From the NCBI GenBank assembly GCA_019312705.1, contig JAFDCW010000160.1, forward strand, positions 1 through 8,795: a stretch of DNA of 8,795 bases. Reading direction: 5' to 3'. How positions within the stretch are numbered: position 1 is the stretch's first letter; every line of letters starts with the position of its first letter. Below the pieces are notes generated by a model that saw only the letters and a list, made by a program, of their open reading frames with translations, searched no databases and was not told the origin of the DNA. The stretch comes from Deltaproteobacteria bacterium (GTDB taxonomy: Bacteria > Myxococcota > Polyangia > Polyangiales > B10-G4). Positions 1 through 7,342 of this stretch are shown in pieces. A program made the position numbers and the translations under genes.

Positions 1-1266
1 CATCTTCATGATCATCAAGGGGTGGGTCGTCCCGCTCATGCGCAGGTTGATCTCGATGGCGACCCGGTCCCAGGTGCCTGGTTCCTCTGGCCGCTCGACG
101 GTCATGAAGTCGACGGCGACCCGGCCCAGCACCCCGCGCTCGGTCAATACTCGGCCGACCTTCAAGGCGTCGGATTGGATCTCCATTCGATACTCGTCGT
201 CGGCGGGGAAACGTGCGCCGGCGTAGGTCTGGCCGTCTGGGCCGCCGAGGATCTGGTCGTGGGTGCTCACGCACTCGAGTTCGCCCCGGGGGTCGATGCG
301 TAGCTGCCCGCTCGGGCTGCGTACGTTCTTTCCCTCGACGAAGGCCTCGACGATGCCGCCCATCTCGGCGAATTCGTCGCGAAATGGCTCCCACGAGGTC
401 GTCGTGCAGGCGAAGCGCATGCGGGGAAGCTCTTGGAGGATGCGGTCGATGCGCCCCCCCCGGGAGGCGGCATCCGGCGATCCCGGGGCCACCGCGCCGA
501 GGGGACCGAGGTCGAGGACGGCGTTGCCCTCTCCGCTGAAGCCGTGGTCCTTTTTGACCACCACCTTCGTGGTCTGCGGCGCTTCTTCCCAGATGTCCGC
601 GGCGGCGTTGGCTATCTCCCCGGGGCTCTTCACCCCTTCGGTGCCGATGGGCATCGCCACCCCCGCCTCCCGGAATACGCGCCGTGAACCGCTCTTGGTC
701 CCGAGCTCGAGGTGTACGGGGTCGACGCCGTAGAGCGGGATGCCCAGGCGCACGGCGAGGGTGCGCTCGAGGCGGGAGACCGTGAAGCACGACATGTGAG
801 CGCGGTCCGGGTCGATGGCCCGAAGGATCCGCCGCATCAGCCGGGGGCGTTCGAGGATCTTGGCTGTAAGGGGCCGGGGCGAGCTGTCGTAAGTCGAAAG
901 CAGCGTCAGGCGCTCGCGGACGTGGGAGGCGCTGATGCCGCGAACCATGGCGACGAAGTAGTCGATCATCGCCGGGTGGATGGGCTGGCTGGTGACGTAG
1001 ACCAGGCGCGCCCGCGGGTGGCGCAGGAGCATCAGGGTGAAGAGCATGCGCTCCTCGTAGTGGTTCACCCCGGCGATGGTGCTCATTGAGAGGCCCTCGA
1101 GGGAGAGGCTCGGTACGACCACGATGTCCCGGGAGCCGGCGTCTACATGGCGAATCGCCGACCACCGGTCGAGTAGCACCGCTTGCAGTTTCGCGAAGCG
1201 CTCGAGCTCTTCGTCTAGGGGGAGGGGCTCGCTCGTCCTCTCCGTCGGACGCTCCGGTTGGCTCAC
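1..1266 (-). CDS. PGM1-related ATP-grasp peptide ligase (3' end outside the window)
   Basis: The reading frame is open for 422 codons from a GTG at 1266 to the left edge, so the C-terminus is missing. The N-terminal half has pre-ATP-grasp features: VVPSLSLEGLSM (residues 50-61), HYEERM (69-74) and VTSQPIHPAMIDYF (91-104). The ATP-grasp part follows, with GTKSGSRRVFREAGV (189-203), VVVKKDHGFSGEGNA (235-249), GGIVEAFVEG (303-312), THDQILGG (335-342), AVDFM (384-388) and the metal/ATP-site stretch EINLRMSGTTHP (405-416). I recognise this pattern from the family of the pheganomycin peptide ligase PGM1, which activates a carboxylate by ATP and joins it to an amine; the substrate here is unknown. 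The start lies 18 bases after the stop of the FadL-like gene on the same strand, so co-transcription is likely. No Shine-Dalgarno is visible; a TTG five codons upstream is an alternative start. Another amine or amino acid ligase of the ATP-grasp superfamily is possible. Confidence 0.85.
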   Translation of the reverse strand, partial: MSQPERPTERTSEPLPLDEELERFAKLQAVLLDRWSAIRHVDAGSRDIVVVPSLSLEGLSMSTIAGVNHYEERMLFTLMLLRHPRARLVYVTSQPIHPAMIDYFVAMVRGISASHVRERLTLLSTYDSSPRPLTAKILERPRLMRRILRAIDPDRAHMSCFTVSRLERTLAVRLGIPLYGVDPVHLELGTKSGSRRVFREAGVAMPIGTEGVKSPGEIANAAADIWEEAPQTTKVVVKKDHGFSGEGNAVLDLGPLGAVAPGSPDAASRGGRIDRILQELPRMRFACTTTSWEPFRDEFAEMGGIVEAFVEGKNVRSPSGQLRIDPRGELECVSTHDQILGGPDGQTYAGARFPADDEYRMEIQSDALKVGRVLTERGVLGRVAVDFMTVERPEEPGTWDRVAIEINLRMSGTTHPLMIMKM

Positions 1267-1284
1267 GCGTCGAGGATACAAGAT

Positions 1285-2964
1285 TCAGTCGTCCGCCGTC
1301 GGCTCTTCTGACGGGGCGTCGGAGTCTCTGTTGCTGTCACCGTTCCCGTCACCGTTCCCGTTCCCGTTCCCGTTCCCGTTCCCGTTCCCGTTCCCGGGGG
1401 TGCTCCCGATTTCGCGGAGTTCCTCTGCGAGGCGCTCCTCGCACTGCCGTCGGAGCTCCTCGAGGCGCGCATGCTCCGCCTCTCTTTCCTGGTTTACTTG
1501 CCGTTGCTCGTCGGTCATCCGGAAATCCTCGACGTCGTGGGCCAATTGCTCCGCGGCTCCGGTGTAGCCCGTGATGAAGAGGTAGAGCGCCGAGGACCGC
1601 GCGGCCCGGGGCACGTAGCGCTCGGCGGCCATGGCGTCCGGGTTCGTCCCGTAGGCGGCGCCCCAGCCCATGGTCAGGGTCCCGCCGACCGCGATGTTGT
1701 ATCCGTTGCGGCGGTACCCGATCACGGCCGTCAATCCGCCGTTGTCCATGCGGTCCGGCTGGTAGGTGTTCGTCGGCCCGTTCACACCCCGAGACGGCGA
1801 GAAATCGCTGAAGATGCCAAAGGAGAGGGGGATGAAGTCGTTGATGACCGTTTCGGCTCCTATTGCGAAGTTCGCGATGGGCGACAGGGCGAGCTCGTTG
1901 TTGAAGAACCGTCCGGGGGACGGCTCCGTGCCCGTGACCGGGTCCGGAGTTGTTTCACCAAAGACGTGCAGCGGGTTGTCGGAACGCCCTAGGGGGCCGT
2001 AGACGGAAACGTCGAAGGCGATGCGCCAGTGCGGCACCGGTCGAAGTCCAACGCCCAGGCGGGCTTCGAAGGGTTGGCGCAGCTCCGGCGTCGTCTCTTG
2101 TACCCCGCCCGTGAACGTCCCCCTGCCGTCCGGGCCTACCCGGGTGACGAACTCGGAAATCTCTCCCTCGCGGATGATGGGCAGGTTCGGCATCTGCAGC
2201 ATCAGCCCCAAGTGCACCTTGTCGTTGGGGTGCCAAGCCAGGCCGATGCGAAAGAGCAGAGACGCCACGAAGGACCGTCCGCCGGAGATGCGCGAGGTCG
2301 CGGCTGCGCTCATGAAAGACCCGTCCGGCAGTCGGTCGGTGAAAGCGCCGATGGTCTCGGATTCTTCGTAGTCGAAGTCGTGCACCGACAGGTACGCCGA
2401 GACCCCGATGCCCAGGTGATCGCTCAAGCGGTAAGCGTAGCTGGGGCCGTAATACTGGAGCTTCGCTCGAGTGAGCGTTCGCAGGACCGCGGCCCCGTCT
2501 TCTCCGGTCCCGGAGGTTGGCTGTACGGCGGCGTCGAAGCGCCGCGAGGGCACGACGGGGCTCACCGCCGCGCCGGCGATGGTGTGGCGGCGCAGGGCCA
2601 GGTCTTCCTCGGGGCCGATCTTCGCCAAGCCGCCGACAAAAAACGGGATGGTCGTCGTGCCCTCGTCGTTGAGGTCCGAGGTCTCGTTCTGGAAGCCGTA
2701 TCCGTCGTCCACATGGTACGAACTGAAGATGTTGATCGACAGGGCGCCGGAGACGCTGGCGGCCGTTTGGAAGGCGAGGCCCCCTGGGTTGTACCAGACG
2801 GCCGAGACGTCCTCGGCAATGCCCGTATAGGCACCGGCCATGCCCACGGACCGGTCCCCGAGGGGGGTGCGCTGGTAGCTGATGTCCTGGGCGTGGCCCG
2901 GCGCTGGCAGCGCAACGAGCACACCTAGAACACCCAAAACCGAAATCGGGACGGCCTTTCCCAC
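1285..2964 (-). CDS. OMPP1/FadL/TodX-family outer membrane transport protein with coiled-coil and Gly-Asn tail
   Basis: This 559-residue protein starts with GTG at 2964. Residues 1-25 form a signal peptide with a likely cleavage after GHA. The mature N-terminus has the FadL-type pattern SVGMAGAYTGIAEDVSAVWYNPGG ending at about residue 62, corresponding to the conserved Asn-Pro motif, followed by alternating beta-strand segments with many Tyr, Phe and Gly residues up to a last strand near residues 457-472. FadL-family channels carry long-chain fatty acids or other hydrophobic molecules across the outer membrane; the cargo here cannot be told. Beyond the barrel is an unusual tail: a charged helical segment rich in Glu, Arg and Gln (about 477-520), then ten Gly-Asn/Gly-Asp units (524-543) and an acidic end. 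The first base lies 97 bases from the divergent dehydratase gene. No clear Shine-Dalgarno precedes the GTG. The family call is firm; the start codon is less certain. Confidence 0.9.
   Translation of the reverse strand: MGKAVPISVLGVLGVLVALPAPGHAQDISYQRTPLGDRSVGMAGAYTGIAEDVSAVWYNPGGLAFQTAASVSGALSINIFSSYHVDDGYGFQNETSDLNDEGTTTIPFFVGGLAKIGPEEDLALRRHTIAGAAVSPVVPSRRFDAAVQPTSGTGEDGAAVLRTLTRAKLQYYGPSYAYRLSDHLGIGVSAYLSVHDFDYEESETIGAFTDRLPDGSFMSAAATSRISGGRSFVASLLFRIGLAWHPNDKVHLGLMLQMPNLPIIREGEISEFVTRVGPDGRGTFTGGVQETTPELRQPFEARLGVGLRPVPHWRIAFDVSVYGPLGRSDNPLHVFGETTPDPVTGTEPSPGRFFNNELALSPIANFAIGAETVINDFIPLSFGIFSDFSPSRGVNGPTNTYQPDRMDNGGLTAVIGYRRNGYNIAVGGTLTMGWGAAYGTNPDAMAAERYVPRAARSSALYLFITGYTGAAEQLAHDVEDFRMTDEQRQVNQEREAEHARLEELRRQCEERLAEELREIGSTPGNGNGNGNGNGNGNGDGNGDSNRDSDAPSEEPTADD
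1337..1396. repeat. In-frame hexanucleotide tandem repeat (TTCCCG) in the FadL-like gene
   Basis: Ten consecutive 6-base units: TCACCG, TTCCCG, TCACCG, then seven perfect TTCCCG copies (1355-1396). On the coding strand these read GGGAAC or GGTGAC, giving Gly-Asn or Gly-Asp pairs. Because the unit is a multiple of three, copy-number change would lengthen or shorten the tail without a frameshift. The next units outward (TTGCTG, TCTCTG) look like decayed copies. Confidence 0.95.
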
Positions 2965-3061
2965 AAGGCGGCATTCTCGGCCGGTCAGCGCCGAAAGGAA
3001 AGCGCCAGATCTCCTCCCACGAACCCTCCCCTCGGACGGGCACCTCAGGCATGCTCTCCGG
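2965..3061. promoter_or_regulatory. Divergent intergenic region between the FadL-like and dehydratase genes
   Basis: Only 97 bases separate the two start codons, so promoters for both directions should lie here, or partly inside the genes. I see no convincing -35/-10 pair, sigma-54 element or strong Shine-Dalgarno on either strand. The function is inferred from gene orientation only. Confidence 0.4.
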
Positions 3062-5008
3062 GTGACCGATGACGGAAACCAGAAGCGCGCCGAGCTCGAC
3101 GCCCGGGTGCTCCGGGCCCTCGGAGCCCGGCTCGAGTACGGACCGCCGAGCGCCGACGAGCGCGCCCGGGCTTCGCGCCTGGCCGAGCATCTCGGGGTCG
3201 ATGTCGGAGCCGTCGAAGCGCTGATGGACGCCGTCGCCGCCGGGGCCGCCGCCCCGGGGGCCGGAGATGGGGCGGACGAGAGTGACCGAGTAACCGAGCC
3301 CGGCGCGCCACCGGTCGTTGCTTACCAGGGCATCGAAGCGTCCTACAGCCACGCCGCGGCGACCCGGCACTTTGCCCGCCTCGGGTTGCGCGCCGAGCTC
3401 CGTGGCTACCCGAGCTTCCGCGACATGCTCGAAGACGTGCGCGATGGCGCCGCCGCCTGGGCGGTCCTGCCCCTCGAAAATACGACCGCGGGCTCGATCC
3501 ACGAGGCCTACGATCTGCTCGCGAGCATGGGGCTGGCGATCGTCGGCGAGGAGGTGCAGCGGGTCGACCACTGCTTGGTGGCGAGCCCCGGGGCGACCCT
3601 CGAGTCCCTGCGCTCGGTATGGTCCCATCCTCAGGCTCTGGCCCAGTGCCGCGACTTCCTCGCGGCGCTGCCCCACGTCGAGCCTCGGGCCTACGCCGAC
3701 ACGGCCGGGTCCGTGCGCAAGGTTCACGACGACGGCGATGTCACCCAGGCGGCCCTCGGCAGCGAGACCGCAGCCGAACGCTATGGCCTCACCGTGCTCC
3801 GGCGCAACGTCGCCGACCAGCCCGACAACTTCACGCGCATGCTCGTCGTCGCCCGAGAGGCTGTGCCCATCGCTCCGGGCGTGCCCAGCAAGACGTCGCT
3901 CTTGCTCGCCACGCGCCACGAGCAGGGCGCCCTCGCGGCGTGCCTGAACGTGCTGGCGTCCCACGGCCTCAGCCTCACCAAGCTCCAGTCCCGCCCGCGC
4001 CCCGGGTCTCCCTTCGAGTACCTCTTCTACCTAGATTTCGAGGGTGCCGTCGGTGACCCGAGCGTCGACGAGGCCATCGTCGAGGTACGCGCGCGCACGT
4101 CGTCACTGATCATCCTGGGCAGCTACCCGAGCGCAGCCGGTCGCCGGGGGGAGCGCCTCGCCGAGGCGTTCACCGGAGGGGATGCCCCGGCCGTCGCGGT
4201 CCCGCGGCGGGGCCCCGGCAAGAAGGCTCTGGACGCAGTCGGCCGGGGCGAAGACCGGGCCGACACCGTCGTACAAATCGGCGCCGATGTCCGCCTTGGC
4301 GGTGCGGAGACCGTGGTCTTTGCCGGGCCGACCCTGGTCGAGTCCCGGGAGCAGATTCGCGACGTGGCCCGGGTCGTCAAAGACGCCGGGGCCCAGGTCC
4401 TCTGGGGTGGCTGCTTCGAGCCCCGGGCGAGCGGCTACTTCGTCGAGGGGCGCGGCTTCGACGCCCTGGCCATGCTCGAAGAGGCGGGTCGCGAGATCGG
4501 CCTGCCCATCGCCACCGAGGTCGCCCGGCCGGGTGACGTGGGCAAGGTCGCCCGGCGCGTGGATCTGCTCGTGGTCTCCGAGCGCCACGTACACGACCGG
4601 GCGCTCCTCGACGCGGTCGGGCAGGTCGACAAACCCGTCCTGCTCAAGCGCGGCGCCATGGCGTCGGTCGAAGAATGGCTCGCCGCCGCCGAACACATCG
4701 CCGCGAAGGGTAAAGCCTCGGTCGTGCTCTGTGAACGCGGCGTCCGCACCATGGGGCCCGGTGAGCGACGCACCCTCGACCTCTCGGTGATCCCCCAGCT
4801 TCGCGAGACGACGCACCTGCCCATCGTCGTCGACCCGACGAGCGCCGTCGGCGTCCGGCGGCGCATCGCCCCGTTGTGTGCCGCGGCGATCGCAGCGGGG
4901 GCCCACGGCCTCTTGCTCGACGTGCACCCCGATCCCGCCAACGCCCTCGGTGGCGGCGAGCAAGCTCTCACCTTCGACATGTTTCGAGCGCTGATGCGCG
5001 CGCTCTGA
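3062..5008 (+). CDS. pheA: Prephenate dehydratase-ACT protein fused to a DAHP synthase-like domain lacking its metal ligands
   Basis: The protein has 648 residues from a GTG at 3062; the frame is open further upstream to an ATG at 2882, but that would overlap the divergent gene and adds no recognisable sequence. Residues 1-80 are helical and unassigned, in the place where P-proteins carry chorismate mutase. Residues 84-263 are prephenate dehydratase, which makes phenylpyruvate for phenylalanine: GIEASYSH, LPLENTTAGS (Asn140), DHCL, SHPQ (Ser188, Gln191) and FTRM (Thr258), where TRF is usual. Residues 277-357 are an ACT domain with GALAACL and LQSRP, the phenylalanine-binding motifs GAL and ESRP. 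A linker (358-400) leads to a type I (AroA/AroF-like) DAHP synthase domain (402-648) with PVLLKRG and LCERGVRT retained. Its metal-binding positions are replaced: Thr424 for Cys, Ser594 for His, Asp620 for Glu and Gly631 for Asp. Glu454 replaces the active-site Lys and Trp448 an Arg. Dehydratase activity is likely; DAHP synthase activity is unlikely. A regulatory role is inference. Confidence 0.93.
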   Translation: MTDDGNQKRAELDARVLRALGARLEYGPPSADERARASRLAEHLGVDVGAVEALMDAVAAGAAAPGAGDGADESDRVTEPGAPPVVAYQGIEASYSHAAATRHFARLGLRAELRGYPSFRDMLEDVRDGAAAWAVLPLENTTAGSIHEAYDLLASMGLAIVGEEVQRVDHCLVASPGATLESLRSVWSHPQALAQCRDFLAALPHVEPRAYADTAGSVRKVHDDGDVTQAALGSETAAERYGLTVLRRNVADQPDNFTRMLVVAREAVPIAPGVPSKTSLLLATRHEQGALAACLNVLASHGLSLTKLQSRPRPGSPFEYLFYLDFEGAVGDPSVDEAIVEVRARTSSLIILGSYPSAAGRRGERLAEAFTGGDAPAVAVPRRGPGKKALDAVGRGEDRADTVVQIGADVRLGGAETVVFAGPTLVESREQIRDVARVVKDAGAQVLWGGCFEPRASGYFVEGRGFDALAMLEEAGREIGLPIATEVARPGDVGKVARRVDLLVVSERHVHDRALLDAVGQVDKPVLLKRGAMASVEEWLAAAEHIAAKGKASVVLCERGVRTMGPGERRTLDLSVIPQLRETTHLPIVVDPTSAVGVRRRIAPLCAAAIAAGAHGLLLDVHPDPANALGGGEQALTFDMFRALMRAL

Positions 5009-5010
5009 TC

Positions 5011-7317
5011 TCACCCGGAGGCGATCGCTCGCGCCTCTTCGTCCCGCCCGAGGGCCGAGAAACAGAGGCTCAGCAGTTTCAGGCTTGCCGCCTCGCCTGT
5101 CTCGGTACCGGTGCTTCGGCTGAAGCGGAGCGCCCGGAGAGCGCAACGTACCGCCAGCGCCGGCTTTCGAGAGCCGAGGAGGATGATGCCCCGGGCGATC
5201 TCCGTGCGGGTCCGGGCCTGGTCGTCATCGGGCATGGCGGCCCGCGCTTGGTGCAGCGCGACCAGGGCCCGCCCGAGCTCCCCCCGTCCGAGCTCGGTCA
5301 GCGCCCGGAGCCTGTCGGCGGCAGAGGGGTCGACGCCTTCGGCGATCGCGATGTCGAGGAGCCGGTCCACCGAATCGAAGTCCCGCTCTCGTAGCGAGCG
5401 GATGGCGCTCTGGCCGACACTTTCCGGTTCTTCCTCTCCGACCGCGTTGAGCTCCTCGGCGGCGGCGAGGACCGTGTCGGGGACCGGAGGCCCGTTCGCT
5501 CGCCGTCGCGAGCTGACGCTTCGGCTCAATATGGTTGCTGCATTCCGGGTCCGCGGCGACGGGTCGTAGCGTACGGCGGCGGCGGCGAGGCGCACCGCGG
5601 CCCGGGGGAAGCCCCGGAGGCCCGCAGCCCGCCCGGCCTCGATGAGGGCCCTCGCGCCCTCGGCCTCCTGACCTCCCTCCGCCAAGTAGTAGCCGATGGT
5701 CGCCTTTTCGAACTCGGCGTCCCGGGCCGCATTTGCCTCCATGGCGCCCGCGATGAACCCGTAGACCTCTCTCAGTCGTCGTTGCGTCATCGCGTGCACG
5801 ACGACCGTCCGCAGCACTGCGCTCGTCGCGTAGAGAGGCTCCTCCGGGGCGAGGAAGGCTTCGCCGCAGAGTCGCTCGATGCCCTCGGCGAGGTCGTCCA
5901 TGCCGATCCCGTCGGCCATCGCCACGGTACGTGACAGTTCACTGGGGGAGCCGCTCGGGGTCGCGCAGATTGCTTCCAGGATGCATCGGGCGGTGCCGTC
6001 GGTTGCCGTCACCCGCTCCTCGATGAGCGCTTCGATGGGGATGGTGCGCACCCCGCTCCGGGGTCCGGCGCGCCAACGGTAGCTCTCGTCGCCGTGGATG
6101 AGGTCGCCGCCGGCGACGAGGACCCGGGCCGCCTCGACGACTCCGAGGGCCGATGCTCCGCCGAGCTGGGCGACTCGCTGGCAAACGCCTTCGTCGGTCT
6201 TTTCGCCAAGCACGACGCGGGCCACCTCGAGGGCCCCGGCGGAGCGAATGCGGGGCAGGGGGAGGTCTTCGATGTCTCCGTGAGCGAGCAGCTGGGTCGG
6301 CGGCTTGACGTCATCCCGGAGGCGGCCAAGCAGCAAGGCCTCCGTACCCCCCGGAGCCATCGCCTCCGAGATCACGCCGATCGTCGCAGGGTCCACCTGA
6401 GAGAGGGGGTCGGCGATGATCCACGGTACGGATCCTTCGCTGCTGTGGGCCGCGAGCATCGCCGTCACCGCCTGCACGGCATCCGAGCGGTCGACGGCGA
6501 TGCCCTTCGCAATTCGTCCGAGGGTGGCTGGCGCCCCGCCGCTCAGAGGAGCGACCGCGGCTTGCACGCCTTCGCGGGTCTTCCAGCGGTGGGTCAGCGC
6601 GTAGCGCAGGCTGCCCAGAGGCTCGAGGGCCCCCGGTACCGCCTCGAGTTTCAGCACCAGGGGCGGCCTCAGCTCTTCGGCGAGCACGCCGACGAACTCC
6701 GACAAGCCGCGGCGCACCGTGCCGCGGAGAATCAAGCGGTGCTGCCCTCGCGTCTGGGCAAGTTCGCGGATGCGCTCGAGGGCTGGCTCGGCTGTGCTCG
6801 GTATGGGAGGGGGCGAGAGGTACTCGATCGCCCTCCGGCACGCGTCGCGCCGCGGGTAGTCCCGATCGATCGCGAACCCACTGACGGCCCCGACGCCGAT
6901 GTTCACAGTGCGCCCGAAGAGGTAGCTGGTCGCCGCCACGCCCCGGGCCTCCGGGTCGAGGAGCAGTTCGCCGGGGCGAGCGCGGTTCGCGAGCAGTTGG
7001 GCGAGGTCGAAGGCGGCGCTGTGGTCGGCCCCCGGTGCCTCCCGGCTCACGCCAAAGCACACCAGGGCCTGAGGGGTCTGCTGCTCTCCCAAGGAAATCA
7101 GCCCGAGGGCACACTCGATGGCTGCGTCGAGGTCCGCCCCGGCCACCTCGACGGCGATCGAGCCGCCAATTCGGGCGACCATCTCCGCGCCGGCCTCGAG
7201 GAGAGCTGCGCTCACCCGGTCGGTCCACGGCGGATCCTCGGCGACCCCGAAGTCCCCCGCGAAGCCGTCGTGAGGGACGGGTATCCGGCGGTGCCAGAGA
7301 ACGAAGCGGTCGCTCAT
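5011..7317 (-). CDS. Large cyclase-homology/STAND-ATPase/TPR-like protein with degenerate catalytic motifs
   Basis: This 768-residue protein is taken from an ATG at 7317, 25 bases after the pspA stop; a further 25 codons are open to 7392 but overlap pspA. Residues 45-165 resemble the C-terminal part of class III nucleotide cyclase domains, with AAFDLAQLLANRARPGELLLD (102-121, compare VNxAARLxxxAxPGeIL), but the usual catalytic Asn, Arg and metal Asp residues are not found. Residues 178-410 have the layout of a STAND/AAA_16 ATPase: a P-loop-like site RGTVRRGLSEF (198-208) without the GK[ST], and a Walker B-like stretch PWIIADPLSQVDPAT (298-312). Residues 495-590 and 615-765 are Ala- and Leu-rich helical repeats, TPR-like. 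Such proteins serve as signalling ATPases or scaffolds in myxobacteria; here the catalytic parts seem lost, so a scaffold or sensor role is inferred. It probably shares a transcript with pspA. The domain assignments are distant and rest on pattern only. Confidence 0.78.
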   Translation of the reverse strand: MSDRFVLWHRRIPVPHDGFAGDFGVAEDPPWTDRVSAALLEAGAEMVARIGGSIAVEVAGADLDAAIECALGLISLGEQQTPQALVCFGVSREAPGADHSAAFDLAQLLANRARPGELLLDPEARGVAATSYLFGRTVNIGVGAVSGFAIDRDYPRRDACRRAIEYLSPPPIPSTAEPALERIRELAQTRGQHRLILRGTVRRGLSEFVGVLAEELRPPLVLKLEAVPGALEPLGSLRYALTHRWKTREGVQAAVAPLSGGAPATLGRIAKGIAVDRSDAVQAVTAMLAAHSSEGSVPWIIADPLSQVDPATIGVISEAMAPGGTEALLLGRLRDDVKPPTQLLAHGDIEDLPLPRIRSAGALEVARVVLGEKTDEGVCQRVAQLGGASALGVVEAARVLVAGGDLIHGDESYRWRAGPRSGVRTIPIEALIEERVTATDGTARCILEAICATPSGSPSELSRTVAMADGIGMDDLAEGIERLCGEAFLAPEEPLYATSAVLRTVVVHAMTQRRLREVYGFIAGAMEANAARDAEFEKATIGYYLAEGGQEAEGARALIEAGRAAGLRGFPRAAVRLAAAAVRYDPSPRTRNAATILSRSVSSRRRANGPPVPDTVLAAAEELNAVGEEEPESVGQSAIRSLRERDFDSVDRLLDIAIAEGVDPSAADRLRALTELGRGELGRALVALHQARAAMPDDDQARTRTEIARGIILLGSRKPALAVRCALRALRFSRSTGTETGEAASLKLLSLCFSALGRDEEARAIASG

Positions 7318-7342
7318 CGTGCGCGCGTCACGCCCGTCTTCC

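Noticed and set aside
1337..1396. Tandem repeat as a CRISPR array or replication iterons
   Set aside because: The units are only 6 bases with no spacers and lie in frame inside a coding region.
2029..2928. Plus-strand open frame of 299 codons
   Set aside because: It is antisense to the FadL-like gene, whose signal peptide and family motifs are clear.
2965..3061. Sigma-54-like promoter (TGGCGC followed by a pyrimidine-rich stretch, minus strand)
   Set aside because: The second conserved element (TTGC at the right spacing) is missing.
1955..3964. Minus-strand open frame of 669 codons
   Set aside because: It crosses the FadL-like gene, the divergent intergenic region and the dehydratase gene in the wrong frame; the protein is Arg/Gly/Pro-rich low complexity, typical of antisense frames in GC-rich DNA.
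4103..5146. Minus-strand open frame of 347 codons
   Set aside because: It is antisense to the well-supported dehydratase fusion and shows no recognisable motif.
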